Assembly: GCF_026460985.1 (NCBI RefSeq)
Contig: NZ_JAPKNM010000067.1
Coordinates: 1-64,000 of the forward strand
Direction: 5' to 3'
Source: Sphingomonas sp.
GTDB taxonomy: Bacteria > Pseudomonadota > Alphaproteobacteria > Sphingomonadales > Sphingomonadaceae
DNA: 64,000 bases
A program made the position numbers and the translations under genes. The first letter of the stretch is position 1; the number at the start of each line of letters is the position of its first letter. Positions 1 to 9,463 of this stretch are shown piece by piece. The notes beneath the pieces are model-generated. The model saw nothing but the letters and a program-made list of their open reading frames with translations. It did not search any database and was not told the origin of the DNA.

Positions 1-675
1 CTGATCCACGCGCTCGACCGGATCGAGGGGCTGCACCGCATCCGCTACACCACCAGCCACCCCAACGACATGCGCGAAGGGCTGATCCGCGCGCATGCCG
101 AGGTGGAGAAATTGATGCCCTTCCTCCATCTGCCGGTGCAGTCGGGCAGCGACCGCGTGCTCAAGGCGATGAACCGCAGCCACAGCCGCGACTCGTACCT
201 TCGCATCCTCGACCGCGTCCGCGCCGCGCGGCCCGACATCGCGCTGTCGGGCGACTTCATCGTCGGCTTCCCCGGCGAGACCGACGCCGAGTTCGAGGAG
301 ACGCTGAGCCTGGTCGACGCGGTCGGCTATGCCCAGTGCTTCAGCTTCAAATACAGCCCGCGGCCGGGCACTCCGGCGGCCGAGATGATCGACGGTTTCA
401 TCTCGGCACAAGCCATGGACGAGCGGCTCCAGCGCCTCCAGGCGCATCTCAACCGCGATCAGGAGGCGTTCAACCGCGCGACGATCGGCAAGACCTGCCA
501 CGTGCTGGTCGAGCGCCGCGGCAAGCTTCCCGGCCAGATGCTCGGCAAGTCGCCCTGGCTCCAGTCGGTCTATCTCGAGACCGGCGCCGCGATCGGCGAC
601 ATGATCCAGGTCGAGATTCGCGCGGGCTATGCGAATTCGCTCACCGGCGTCGAGCGCGTGCGCGCGGCGGCCTGA
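1..675 (+). CDS. miaB: tRNA-2-methylthio-N6-dimethylallyladenosine synthase MiaB, 3' part
   Basis: This is the C-terminal 224 residues of MiaB, the radical-SAM enzyme that adds a methylthio group to i6A37 of tRNAs reading codons that begin with U. The open frame runs in from the window edge, so the MTTase domain and the CxxxCxxC cluster motif are not visible. What is seen is the end of the radical-SAM barrel (TTSHPNDM, LPVQSGSDRVLKAMNR, GDFIVGFPGETDAEF, FKYSPRPGTPAAEM) followed by a TRAM RNA-binding domain over the last ~65 residues (GKTCHVLVE ... GDMIQVEI). It is followed 249 bp later by phoH, the usual alphaproteobacterial miaB-phoH-ybeY order. Identification is secure; only the start is missing. 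Confidence 0.95.
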   Translation: MIHALDRIEGLHRIRYTTSHPNDMREGLIRAHAEVEKLMPFLHLPVQSGSDRVLKAMNRSHSRDSYLRILDRVRAARPDIALSGDFIVGFPGETDAEFEETLSLVDAVGYAQCFSFKYSPRPGTPAAEMIDGFISAQAMDERLQRLQAHLNRDQEAFNRATIGKTCHVLVERRGKLPGQMLGKSPWLQSVYLETGAAIGDMIQVEIRAGYANSLTGVERVRAAA

Positions 676-924
676 CTCGGTCGCGGCCGTGGCGGGCGGG
701 CGTTCGCCTGTGGCAACTATCGCACACCGTTCGCGCTTGATCGAGCACCCGCAATTTGGCGCTGTCTTTGTAGGATTCGCTCTGCCATCCTCGCTGCGAC
801 TCATGCGCACGGAACCACCCGCTCCGCTTCCGGTTAGGCCTATCGAGGCCTCGCATTCCCCGCGTTCCAAAGTTGACGAATGGACCGCGACTCCCGCAAC
901 TTTGCCCTGCCCTGAAAGGACCGC

Positions 925-1932
925 ATGAGCCGTAAGCCCGTCCCCGCCCAGTCCGGTGAACGCTCGCGGGTGGAAGTCACGTTCGACAAGCCCCAGCTGC
1001 TGCCGCAGCTCTTCGGCGAATATGATTCGAACATCCTCGCGCTCGAGGAGCGGCTGGGCGTCTATATCCACGCCCGCGGCCAGCGCGTCGTCATCGAGGG
1101 CTCGGCCGAGTCGGTCGCGCATGCCCGCGAGGTGCTCCAGGAGCTCCAGTCGCGCGTCATCCGCGGCGAGGACATCGACACCGGGCTGATCGACGCGGTG
1201 ATCGCGATGTCGAGCGAGCCGATGTTCACCGGCATCGTCAGCGCCGAGGTGCCCGGGAGCGGCCCGCCGCCGCCGATCATGATCCGCACGCGCAAGAAGA
1301 CGATCGTGCCGCGCTCGGTCGCGCAGACGCACTACATGCGCGAACTCGTCTCGAACGACATGATCTTCGCACTTGGACCCGCGGGCACCGGCAAGACCTA
1401 TCTCGCGGTGGCACAGGCGGTGGCGCAACTGATCACCGGCAGCGTCCAGCGGCTGATCCTCTCGCGCCCCGCGGTCGAGGCGGGCGAGCGGCTGGGCTTC
1501 CTGCCGGGCGACATGAAGGAGAAGGTCGATCCCTATCTCCGCCCGATCTACGACGCGCTGTACGACTGCCTCCCCGCCGAACAGGTCGAGCGGCGGATCG
1601 CGTCGGGCGAGATCGAGATCGCGCCGATCGCCTTCATGCGCGGTCGCACGCTGGCCGACGCGTTCGTGATCCTCGACGAGGCGCAGAACACCACGCCCGC
1701 CCAGATGAAGATGTTCCTCACCCGCTTCGGCGCCAACAGCCGGATGGTGATCTGCGGCGACCCCAAGCAGGTCGACCTGCCCGGCGGCCCCCCGGCCTCG
1801 GGACTGAACGACGCGATCAACCGGCTAGAAGGCGTGGAGGGCATCGCCTTCTCCTGGTTCACCGCCGCCGACGTGGTGCGCCACCCGATCGTCGGACGCA
1901 TCGTCCAGGCCTATGAGGGGCCCGATGCTTAG
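925..1932 (+). CDS. phoH: PhoH-like ATPase (YbeZ)
   Basis: The product is 335 aa, usual for the PhoH/YbeZ family: a cytosolic P-loop ATPase that partners YbeY in RNA and ribosome quality control (family knowledge). Walker A, GPAGTGKT, is at about residues 151-158. The Walker B motif reads VILDEAQN and is followed by the conserved QMKMFLTRFG segment and the GDPKQVDLP motif. The N-terminal ~100 residues form the family's KH-like region. The ATG at 925 has an AAAGGA ribosome site 4-5 bases upstream. The gene begins the phoH-ybeY-corC run; 162 bp holding a REP-like repeat separate it from ybeY. Confidence 0.95.
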   Translation: MSRKPVPAQSGERSRVEVTFDKPQLLPQLFGEYDSNILALEERLGVYIHARGQRVVIEGSAESVAHAREVLQELQSRVIRGEDIDTGLIDAVIAMSSEPMFTGIVSAEVPGSGPPPPIMIRTRKKTIVPRSVAQTHYMRELVSNDMIFALGPAGTGKTYLAVAQAVAQLITGSVQRLILSRPAVEAGERLGFLPGDMKEKVDPYLRPIYDALYDCLPAEQVERRIASGEIEIAPIAFMRGRTLADAFVILDEAQNTTPAQMKMFLTRFGANSRMVICGDPKQVDLPGGPPASGLNDAINRLEGVEGIAFSWFTAADVVRHPIVGRIVQAYEGPDA

Positions 1933-1943
1933 CCGTTACCATT

Positions 1944-2089
1944 CTCCCCTCCCTGCAAGGGAGGGGATCAAGGGGTGGGTCCAGCGGCTGCCGGGCTCGA
2001 TGCCCGGCTGTCGCTTCTTGTCGATCCCGCCGAAAGGGCTCGCTGTCGCTCGCACCCACCCCCAACCCCTCCCTTGCAGGGAGGGGAGC
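1944..2089. repeat. REP-like inverted repeat, GGGAGGGG type
   Basis: Two inverted arms, 1944-1980 and 2054-2089, match almost perfectly (CTCCCCTCCCTGCAAGGGAG and its complement, extending into GGGGTGGGT/ACCCACCCC). Each arm also contains its own short palindrome around TGCA. The ~73-bp centre shows no gene. The element fills the phoH-ybeY gap, and its right arm ends in a purine-rich run that serves as the ybeY ribosome site. It resembles the interspersed G-rich repeats common in sphingomonad chromosomes (inference). Confidence 0.8.
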
Positions 2090-2094
2090 GGCGT

Positions 2095-2604
2095 ATGCTT
2101 GACGTAGCCGCCCTGCGCGAATCCCCCTGGCCCCCCGGCGACTGGGAGGCGCTTGCCGCGCGCGCCGCCGAGGCCGCGATCGCGGAGACGCCGTTCGGCG
2201 AGTGGCTCGACTGGCCGACCGTGATCGAGATCGCCGTCCGGCTGGCGAGCGACGACGAGGTCCGCATGCTCAACCACCAATATCGCCAGAAGGACAAGCC
2301 GACCAACGTGCTGTCCTTCCCGATGGTCCAGCCCGACCTGCTCGAGACGGTGACGCAGAACAGCGACGACGGCGAGGTGATCCTGGGCGACATCATCCTC
2401 GCGCACGGCATCTGCGTGGCCGAGGCCGAGGAGCGCGGCATCGGCGTGGCGGATCATGCGAGCCACCTGATTGTCCACGGCGTGCTGCATCTGCTAGGCT
2501 ATGACCATATGGACGAGGCCGAGGCCGAGGCGATGGAAGAGATGGAGCGCGCCGCGCTCGCCGCTCTCGACCTGCACGATCCGTATCCCGTACGCGAGGA
2601 CTGA
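2095..2604 (+). CDS. ybeY: endoribonuclease YbeY
   Basis: The product is 169 aa. It is a zinc-dependent single-strand endoribonuclease that takes part in 16S rRNA 3'-end maturation and 70S quality control (family knowledge). The signature HGVLHLLGYDH near the C terminus carries the three zinc-binding histidines, and the N-terminal part has NHQYRQKDKPTNVLSFP and GDIILAHG, both typical of the family. The frame is open further upstream to 1975, but ATG 2095 is preferred: it gives the family length and begins 6 bases after a GGAGGGGAG run. That run is part of the REP-like element. corC follows 8 bp downstream, so the two genes are probably cotranscribed and translationally coupled. Confidence 0.95.
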   Translation: MLDVAALRESPWPPGDWEALAARAAEAAIAETPFGEWLDWPTVIEIAVRLASDDEVRMLNHQYRQKDKPTNVLSFPMVQPDLLETVTQNSDDGEVILGDIILAHGICVAEAEERGIGVADHASHLIVHGVLHLLGYDHMDEAEAEAMEEMERAALAALDLHDPYPVRED

Positions 2605-2612
2605 ACACGAAC

Positions 2613-3536
<924 letters not shown>

Positions 3537-3539
3537 ATC

Positions 3540-4922
3540 ATGCTCAAGCGCATCCTCATCGTCCTCGCTTTGCTGGTCGCGCTGGCGATCGGCGGCTGGT
3601 TCTGGATCAGCCAGCCCGACAAGGCGCGCCTCAGCGAGCAGGCGGTCACCGGCCGGACGCCGCAGCTGACCGAGACGCGCACCGAGAGCTTCCCCACGGT
3701 CGGCATCGCCAAGCCGGTGGGCTGGGCGGACGGCGCCAAGCCGATTCCGGCCGCCGGGCTCCAGGTCGCCGCCTTCGCCGACGGGCTCGAGCATCCGCGC
3801 TGGCTCTATCGCTTGCCAAATGGCGACGTGCTGGTCGCCGAAACCAATTCGCCGCCGCGCGAAGGCGGCGGGATCACGGGCTGGGTGATGGGGCTGCTGA
3901 TGGGCCAAGCCGGCGCCGACGTCCCCTCGCCCAACCGCATCACCCTGCTTCGCGACAGCAATGGCGACGGCGTCGCCGACCAGCGATCGGCTTTGCTCAC
4001 CGGGCTCAACTCGCCCACCGGCATGGCCTTGGTCGGCAACTGGCTCTACATCGCCAACACCGACGCATTGGTCCGCTTCCCCTTCACGCCGGGCCAGACG
4101 AAGATCACCGCCAAGCCTGAGAAGATCGTCGACCTGCCCGGCGGCGGCAATCACTGGGCGCGCAACGTGATCGCCGCGCCCGACGGCAAGACCCTTTTCG
4201 TGAGCGTGGGCTCCGCCTCGAACATCGCCGAGAACGGCCTCGAGATCGAAGGACCGGCCTATACGGCGCAGACCGCCGCCGAGATGGCGCGCGCCTCGAC
4301 CAAGCCGGGCCGAGCGATGATCGTGCAGGTCTTCCCCGACACGAAGAAGCTGCGCGTCTATGCCTGGGGCCTGCGCAATCCCAACGGCATGGCGTTCGAG
4401 CCCAGGACCGGCGCGCTGTGGACCGTGGTCAACGAGCGCGACATGCTGGGATCGGACATGCCGCCCGATTATCTGACCCAGGTCGATTTCGGCGCCTTCT
4501 ACGGCTGGCCGTGGAATTACTGGGGCGGCTATGTCGACAAGCGCGTGACGCCCGAGCGCCCGGACCTGCGCGAATATTCGAAGCGCCCCGATTTCGCGCT
4601 CGGCGCGCACGTGGCTCCGCTCGGCCTGGCCTTTGCGAGCGACGCGAAGCTGGGCGACGCCTTCACCACCGGCGCGTTCGTCGGCCTGCACGGATCCTGG
4701 AACCGCGAGCCCAAGTCGGGCTACAAGGTCGTCTATATCCCCTTCGGCGACAACGGCTTCCCGGCAAAGGACGCCAAGCCCGTCGACGTGCTCACCGGCT
4801 TCCTCGCCTCCGACGGCAAGACGACGCGCGGCCGCCCGGTCGGCGTGATCACCGACGCGACCGGCGCGCTGCTGGTGGCGGACGATGTGGGGAACAAGAT
4901 CTGGCGGGTGAGCGCGAAATAG
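3540..4922 (+). CDS. PQQ-type glucose/sorbosone dehydrogenase family protein
   Basis: The product is 460 aa with an N-terminal hydrophobic segment (about residues 3-22) that is a signal peptide or anchor, so it acts in the periplasm. The rest is a six-bladed propeller of the soluble glucose/L-sorbosone dehydrogenase family. Family motifs are GLEHPRWLYRLPNGDVLVAE near residue 85, a DSNGDGVAD calcium-loop-like stretch, YAWGLRNPNGMAF, YGWPWNYWGG and GLHGSWNREPKSGYKVVY. It probably oxidises a sugar or sugar aldehyde using PQQ; the substrate cannot be read from sequence. It starts 3 bp after corC, so it is likely in the same transcript, and a REP-like repeat follows its stop. Confidence 0.88.
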   Translation: MLKRILIVLALLVALAIGGWFWISQPDKARLSEQAVTGRTPQLTETRTESFPTVGIAKPVGWADGAKPIPAAGLQVAAFADGLEHPRWLYRLPNGDVLVAETNSPPREGGGITGWVMGLLMGQAGADVPSPNRITLLRDSNGDGVADQRSALLTGLNSPTGMALVGNWLYIANTDALVRFPFTPGQTKITAKPEKIVDLPGGGNHWARNVIAAPDGKTLFVSVGSASNIAENGLEIEGPAYTAQTAAEMARASTKPGRAMIVQVFPDTKKLRVYAWGLRNPNGMAFEPRTGALWTVVNERDMLGSDMPPDYLTQVDFGAFYGWPWNYWGGYVDKRVTPERPDLREYSKRPDFALGAHVAPLGLAFASDAKLGDAFTTGAFVGLHGSWNREPKSGYKVVYIPFGDNGFPAKDAKPVDVLTGFLASDGKTTRGRPVGVITDATGALLVADDVGNKIWRVSAK

Positions 4923-4926
4923 GCCC

Positions 4927-5007
4927 CGTCATCCCGGCGAACGCCGGGACCTCGTGCCACGAACCGCTCGCTTGCCGCCTGAGATCCCGGCGTTCGCCGG
5001 GATGACG
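4927..5007. repeat. REP-like inverted repeat, GTCATCCCGGCGAACGCCGGG type
   Basis: Arms of 23 bp at 4927-4949 and 4985-5007 are perfect inverted copies (CGTCATCCCGGCGAACGCC and its complement), and each arm holds a smaller GGCG/CGCC-type palindrome. It lies exactly between two convergent genes and could form a bidirectional terminator-like hairpin, although there is no T-tract. The sequence differs from the repeats at 1944-2089 and 5408-5535. Confidence 0.85.
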
Positions 5008-5008
5008 T

Positions 5009-5311
5009 TCATTTGAGCAGCTTCGTCCCCTTCTCCACCAGCTTCTCGCGGACCTTCGAGGCGAACAGAGCGAGCATCGGCGGCAGGTGGACCTCGGCAT
5101 GGACATGGGTGTCGAACACCTGCAGCCGGCTCGCGACCGTCTGGCCCATCGCGCTGACGGTGAAATGGAGCGTGTCCCCGTCCCAGCGTTGCTCGACATG
5201 CCCGCCGCCGGGCACGATCTCGGCGATCTTGCTCATTCCGCCCGCGATCCGCGCGCGGGCGACATCGCGTCCCAATTTGTGCGGGATATCGACGACGACC
5301 GGATCAGCCAT
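5009..5311 (-). CDS. polyhydroxyalkanoic acid system family protein (PHA_gran_rgn)
   Basis: The product is 100 aa and soluble. It matches the small PHA_gran_rgn family: the start is VDIPHKLGRDVARARI, the middle is a beta-rich RWDGDTLHFTVSAMGQTVASRLQVFDTHVHAEVHLP, and the end is a lysine-rich helix (VREKLVEKGTKLLK). The family name comes from linkage to polyhydroxyalkanoate granules; molecular function is not established. The gene is convergent with the sugar dehydrogenase, with only the REP-like element between their ends. It stands alone on its strand. No other PHA gene is visible in the window. Confidence 0.85.
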   Translation of the reverse strand: MADPVVVDIPHKLGRDVARARIAGGMSKIAEIVPGGGHVEQRWDGDTLHFTVSAMGQTVASRLQVFDTHVHAEVHLPPMLALFASKVREKLVEKGTKLLK

Positions 5312-5407
5312 CAGCGCGCGAACAACATTGCATCATCACCAGACGCCTTGAATTCGGGCGCGTCGCCCGAAGGATCGCGAAGTGGAGTCATGTGGGCGTC
5401 GCTACCA

Positions 5408-5535
5408 GATCCTCCCCCGGAGGGGGAGGGGGACCGCGAAGCGGTGGAGGGGTACTCTCCACGAGCAACACCGCCTGCGGCAACTACCCCTCCACCAAGC
5501 TTCGCTTGGTCCCCCTCCCCCTCCGGGGGAGGATC
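5408..5535. repeat. long REP-like inverted repeat, CCTCCCCCGGAGGGGGAGG type
   Basis: The left arm 5408-5454 and right arm 5485-5535 are inverted copies of about 47-51 bp. Each begins with the palindromic CCTCCCCCGGAGGGGGAGG block and contains a second small hairpin (ACCGCGAAGCGGT in the left arm, ACCAAGCTTCGCTTGGT in the right). The small hairpin differs in sequence between arms but is still self-complementary in both, which points to selection for structure. It occupies the gap just before lnt, with the lnt start 17 bases after the right arm. Confidence 0.85.
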
Positions 5536-5551
5536 GGCTAAGCGACAGTCG

Positions 5552-7111
5552 ATGCTCTCCCGCCCCTTGCTCACCGCCCTGATCGCCGGCCTCGTCTCCG
5601 CCACCGGTTTCGCGCCGCTCGGCCTGTGGCCGGTCACGTTGCTCGCCTTCGCGATCCTGTTGTGGCTCACCTGGTCCGCGCCGACGCGCAAGGCGGTGCT
5701 GCTGCGCGGCTGGGTGTTCGGCGTGGGGCACTTCACCGTCGGCAACAACTGGATCCAGCACGCCTTCGACTTCCAGGACAAGATGCCCCCGGTGCTCGGC
5801 TATTTCGCCGTCGTCCTGCTGGCCCTGTACCTGGCGATCTATCCCGCATTCGCGATGGGATTGGCCTGGCGCCTCAGCCACGCCCTAAAGCGGCGCGACG
5901 GGGGCACCGGGCCCGATCTCGCCTTCGTGTTCGCCGCCGCGGCTTCGTGGATCGTCACCGAATATCTGCGCGGCGTGCTGTTCACCGGCTATCCGTGGAA
6001 CCCGCTCGGGGTGATCTGGCTGCCCACGCCGATCGCCCAGTTCGCCGCGTGGATCGGCACCTATGCGCTGTCCGGGATCACCGTGCTCGTCGCCGGCCTG
6101 CTGCTGCTCGCCGCCCGGCGCCACTATCGCCCGCTGCTGATCGGCGCGCCCCTGCTGCTGGCGCTGGCATTGCTGCGGGGCGGCCTCGCCCCCACCCCCA
6201 CCACGCCCGATCCCACCGCGCCCCGCGTCCGCGTGGTCCAGCCCAATATCGGGCAGGAAGGCGTGGGCGAGCCCGATTATCCCGAGCGCGTCCTGGTCAA
6301 GCTGCTCGAATGGAGCGGCCGCCCCGGCGCGGCGCCCCGGCTGCTCGTCTGGCCCGAAGGCACGGTCAATTACTATGTCGAGGACGGCTATGCCGATCCG
6401 CGCTTCTATGGCCGCGCCGATCCCGTCTGGGTGCGCACCCGCATCGCCGCGAAGCTCGGCCCGAAGGACATGGCACTGATCGGCGGGACCGCGCTCTTCT
6501 TCGGGCCGGACGCCAGGGTCAACGGCGCGGGCAATTCGGTGTGGTCGCTCGATTCGGCCGGCACGCTCGGCCAACGCTACGACAAGGCGCATCTCGTCCC
6601 CTATGGCGAATATCTGCCGATGCGGACTTTGCTCGCCCCGCTCGGGCTCGCCCGGCTGGTGATGGGTGAAGTCGACTTCGTTCCCGGCCCCGGCCCGCGC
6701 GCGATCGAACTTCCCGGCTTCGGCAAGGCGGGGATCCAGATCTGCTACGAGATCATCTTCTCGGGGCAGGTGGTCGATCGCGGCAACCGGCCCGATTTTC
6801 TGTTCAATCCGTCGAACGACGCATGGTTCGGAAAATGGGGACCGCCGCAGCATCTGGCGCAGGCGCGGCTGCGCGCGATCGAGGAGGGCCTGCCGATCCT
6901 GCGCTCGACGCCCACCGGCATCTCCGCGGTGATCGACGCTGAGGGCCGCCTGCTCGAATCGATCCCGCATGGGCAGGAAGGCGCGATCGAGCTGGCCCTG
7001 CCCCGTCCGCTCCCGCCGACCCCGTTCGCGCGCTTGGGCAATTGGCTCGCCTTCCTCGTCGCCGGCGCCCTGTATTTGTTCGCGATTGCGTTCCGGCGCC
7101 GCGCCCGCTAG
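5552..7111 (+). CDS. lnt: apolipoprotein N-acyltransferase Lnt
   Basis: The product is 519 aa, the usual Lnt length. It transfers an acyl chain from phospholipid to the N-terminal cysteine of apolipoproteins in the inner membrane, the last step of lipoprotein maturation. The N-terminal half has about six membrane helices. The periplasmic nitrilase-type domain carries the catalytic triad as E269 (VWPEGTVN), K345 (RYDKAHLVPYGEY) and C398 (IQICYEI). A last helix near the C terminus (LGNWLAFLVAGALYLFAIAF) anchors the enzyme. The frame is open back to 5087 across a REP-like repeat, but ATG 5552 gives the proper protein. No strong ribosome site is visible. Confidence 0.95.
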   Translation: MLSRPLLTALIAGLVSATGFAPLGLWPVTLLAFAILLWLTWSAPTRKAVLLRGWVFGVGHFTVGNNWIQHAFDFQDKMPPVLGYFAVVLLALYLAIYPAFAMGLAWRLSHALKRRDGGTGPDLAFVFAAAASWIVTEYLRGVLFTGYPWNPLGVIWLPTPIAQFAAWIGTYALSGITVLVAGLLLLAARRHYRPLLIGAPLLLALALLRGGLAPTPTTPDPTAPRVRVVQPNIGQEGVGEPDYPERVLVKLLEWSGRPGAAPRLLVWPEGTVNYYVEDGYADPRFYGRADPVWVRTRIAAKLGPKDMALIGGTALFFGPDARVNGAGNSVWSLDSAGTLGQRYDKAHLVPYGEYLPMRTLLAPLGLARLVMGEVDFVPGPGPRAIELPGFGKAGIQICYEIIFSGQVVDRGNRPDFLFNPSNDAWFGKWGPPQHLAQARLRAIEEGLPILRSTPTGISAVIDAEGRLLESIPHGQEGAIELALPRPLPPTPFARLGNWLAFLVAGALYLFAIAFRRRAR

Positions 7112-7117
7112 GGGCAG

Positions 7118-7139
7118 CATATAAGGAAAGCTTTATATG
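7118..7139. promoter_or_regulatory. palindrome upstream of metK, candidate operator
   Basis: Perfect 7-bp arms CATATAA (7118-7124) and TTATATG (7133-7139) flank GGAAAGCT, inside a very AT-rich island between lnt and metK. It lies 45 bases before the metK ATG, where a repressor would act on a metK promoter. Regulators of the SAM/SAH cycle in proteobacteria (for example SahR-type ArsR proteins) bind AT-rich palindromes upstream of metK. That link is inference. I see no match to a known SAM riboswitch. Confidence 0.5.
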
Positions 7140-7184
7140 GGCATGGCAACGGCCCGGCTCTCCTTCCCACGATCGAGGAAAATC

Positions 7185-8396
7185 ATGCGTTCCAGCTATC
7201 TCTTCACGTCCGAATCGGTTTCGGAAGGCCATCCCGACAAGGTCGCCGACCAGATCTCCGACGCCATCGTCGACCTGTTCCTCTCGAAGGATCCCGAAGC
7301 ACGAATCGCGTGCGAGACGCTCACCACCACCCAACTCGTGGTCCTCGCCGGCGAGATCCGCGGCAAGGGGATCATGGACGAAGCCGGCAACTGGGCGCCG
7401 GGCGTGCAGGAAGAGGTCGAGGCGACCGTCCGCAACACCGTCAAGCGCATCGGCTATGAGCAGTCGGGTTTCCACTGGGAGACGCTGCGCTTCGAGAACA
7501 ACCTCCACCCGCAGTCCGCGCACATCGCGCAGGGCGTCGACGCCTCGGGCAACAAGGACGAGGGCGCGGGCGATCAGGGCATCATGTTCGGCTATGCGGC
7601 CGACGATACGCCCGATCTGATGCCGGCGACGCTCTATTACAGCCACAAGATCCTCGAGCGCATGGCTGCCGATCGCCATTCGGGCGCGGCCGCGTTCCTC
7701 GAGCCCGACGCCAAGAGCCAGGTGACGTTGCGCTACGAGGGCAGCAAGCCCGTCGCGGCCACCGCGATCGTCGTCTCGACCCAGCACGGCAAGGGCTATG
7801 ACGAGGGCGACAAGGAAGCCGAGCTCCACGCTTATGTGAAGAAGGTCGTCGCCGACATTCTCCCGGCCGAGCTGCTTTCGGACGAGACCGTCTACCACAT
7901 CAACCCGACCGGCAGCTTCGAGATCGGCGGGCCCGACGGCGATGCAGGCGTCACCGGCCGCAAGATCATCGTCGACACCTATGGCGGCGCGGCGCCGCAC
8001 GGCGGCGGCGCCTTCTCGGGCAAAGACCCCACCAAGGTCGATCGCTCGGCGGCGTACATCACCCGCTATCTCGCCAAGAACATCGTCGCCGCCGGCCTCG
8101 CCCAGCGCGTGACGATCCAGCTTGCCTACGCCATCGGCGTGTCCAGGCCGCTGTCGCTCTATGTCGACACCCACGGCACCGGCACCGTCGGCGACGACAG
8201 GATCGAGACGGCGATCCAGGGCATCGCGAAGCTGGGCGGGCTGACCCCGCGCGGCATCCGCACGCATCTCGGCCTCAACAAGCCGATCTACGAGAAGACC
8301 GCTGCTTACGGTCATTTCGGCCGCAAGGCAGAGGGCGACTTCTTCCCCTGGGAGAAGACCGACCTCGTCGAGGATCTGAAGGCCGCCCTGGCCTGA
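7185..8396 (+). CDS. metK: S-adenosylmethionine synthetase MetK
   Basis: The product is 403 aa. It makes S-adenosylmethionine from methionine and ATP. Hallmarks are [22 protein letters not shown] at the N terminus (methionine and ATP loop), [12 protein letters not shown] near residue 125, the glycine-rich P-loop [19 protein letters not shown], and GHFGR near the C terminus. The frame opens at 7137, inside the upstream palindrome; ATG 7185 is preferred because the conserved protein begins there and GAGGAAAATC precedes it. A strong terminator follows, so metK probably forms its own transcript. Confidence 0.97.
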   Translation: MRSSYLFTSESVSEGHPDKVADQISDAIVDLFLSKDPEARIACETLTTTQLVVLAGEIRGKGIMDEAGNWAPGVQEEVEATVRNTVKRIGYEQSGFHWETLRFENNLHPQSAHIAQGVDASGNKDEGAGDQGIMFGYAADDTPDLMPATLYYSHKILERMAADRHSGAAAFLEPDAKSQVTLRYEGSKPVAATAIVVSTQHGKGYDEGDKEAELHAYVKKVVADILPAELLSDETVYHINPTGSFEIGGPDGDAGVTGRKIIVDTYGGAAPHGGGAFSGKDPTKVDRSAAYITRYLAKNIVAAGLAQRVTIQLAYAIGVSRPLSLYVDTHGTGTVGDDRIETAIQGIAKLGGLTPRGIRTHLGLNKPIYEKTAAYGHFGRKAEGDFFPWEKTDLVEDLKAALA

Positions 8397-8416
8397 TCCG
8401 ACCGCGAACGATCATG

Positions 8417-8447
8417 AAGGCCGGGGAAGCGATTCCCCGGCCTTTCT
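8417..8447 (+). terminator. Rho-independent terminator of metK
   Basis: A 12-bp perfect stem (AAGGCCGGGGAA with TTCCCCGGCCTT) closes a GCGA tetraloop and runs into a short T-rich tail (TTTCT). It starts 20 bases after the metK stop. Confidence 0.9.
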
Positions 8448-8484
8448 CGTTGCGGCGCGGCTCCGCAATTTTACGGAACCGTCG

Positions 8485-8499
8485 TTAACGCTCGGGTAA
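8485..8499 (+). promoter_or_regulatory. CtrA-like box upstream of first EAL gene
   Basis: The sequence TTAA-CGCTCGG-GTAA is one base from the alphaproteobacterial CtrA full-site consensus TTAA-N7-TTAA, and it lies 40 bases before the GTG start. A comparable box precedes the second EAL gene. Assignment is by consensus only. Confidence 0.35.
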
Positions 8500-8539
8500 C
8501 TGCACTTCTTCACTAGATAGCGTGTAAAGGAGCGGGACG

Positions 8540-9301
8540 GTGGATTCGCAAGCAGTGGCATCGGAATTGAAACGCAAGCCTGTGTCCGAATCGCGCATCA
8601 CTATCGCCTTCCAGCCGATCGCCGACACCTCCGGCAACCGCGTCTACGCTTATGAAGCGATCGTGCGCGGCCCGCACGGCGAGACCGCCGCGCAACTTCA
8701 CCAGTCGCTCGAACCCGAAGCGCGCGCCACGTTCGGCCAGCGCTGCGCCGCCGCGGCGATCCGCTGGTCGATGGCGGCGGGACTGGGCACCAGCGGCGCC
8801 CGCCTGCTGCTCCCCGTCCAGGCCGAGACGATCGGTTCGCCCGCCGAGCATCTCGAGCCGATCCTGCGCGTCGCCCGCCAGACCGGGCTTATCGCCGAGC
8901 GGCTGATCTTCGCGCTCGAAGGCTATCAGCAGCTACCCGGCCGCGATCTCGCCGAGATCATCGAAGTGCACCGCAAAGCGGGGCCGCTCACTGCGTTCGT
9001 CGGGCTCGGCCCCGGTCATGCCGGGCTGGCCTTGTGCGGCCGCTACCTTCCCGAGCTGGTGAAGCTCGAATCGGAGCTCGTCAGCGCGATCGCCAGCAGC
9101 TGGTCGCGCCGGCTGGTCCTCGAGGATCTCACGCCGCGCATCCGCAGCCTCGGCCTCAAGGTGATCGCCACGGGAGTCGACAGCGAGCCCGTGCTCCAGC
9201 GACTCCGCGGCTTCGGCATCCACCTCGTCCAGGGCGAAGAGATCGCCAGCCCCGCGATTCGCGCGCTGCCGACCCCGACGCCGCGCCGAGCCGCCGCCTG
9301 A
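8540..9301 (+). CDS. degenerate EAL-domain protein (first of tandem pair)
   Basis: The product is 253 aa, consisting of one EAL-type domain without GGDEF, PAS or membrane parts. The fold is recognisable: FQPIADTSGNRVYAYEAIVRG replaces the FQPI..GYEALVRW start and keeps the E-A-I triplet. The usual KIDRSF strand reads VKLESELVS, the AEGVE loop reads ATGVDSE, and the QGY segment reads VQGEEIASP. The DDFG metal-binding segment is replaced by GLGPGHAG. Loss of these metal and catalytic residues suggests it binds cyclic di-GMP or a partner rather than hydrolysing it (inference). The start is GTG with an AAGGAGCGGGAC site. A paralogue lies immediately downstream. Confidence 0.8.
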   Translation: MDSQAVASELKRKPVSESRITIAFQPIADTSGNRVYAYEAIVRGPHGETAAQLHQSLEPEARATFGQRCAAAAIRWSMAAGLGTSGARLLLPVQAETIGSPAEHLEPILRVARQTGLIAERLIFALEGYQQLPGRDLAEIIEVHRKAGPLTAFVGLGPGHAGLALCGRYLPELVKLESELVSAIASSWSRRLVLEDLTPRIRSLGLKVIATGVDSEPVLQRLRGFGIHLVQGEEIASPAIRALPTPTPRRAAA

Positions 9302-9463
9302 CGATCGGCGCGAGCGCGCCGGCCGCTTCCTTCTCGTACCGTAACGACCCGCGCACCGCCTTGGGCTCCGCGGCGCGACTCCGCGCCGTGGCGAGCGGAA
9401 CCCCGGAGAATCCCTATTGGTGAGAATCCAACGCGGCGACGCACGGAATGGGCGGCGGTCGCG

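Noticed and set aside
1944..2089. CRISPR repeats
   Set aside because: There are only two arms in inverted orientation with no spacers; it is a REP-like element. No CRISPR array or cas gene was seen in the window.
7112..7184. SAM riboswitch in the metK leader
   Set aside because: The 73-nt leader has a simple palindrome only; I could not fit SAM-I, SAM-II, SAM/SAH or SAM-V core sequences.
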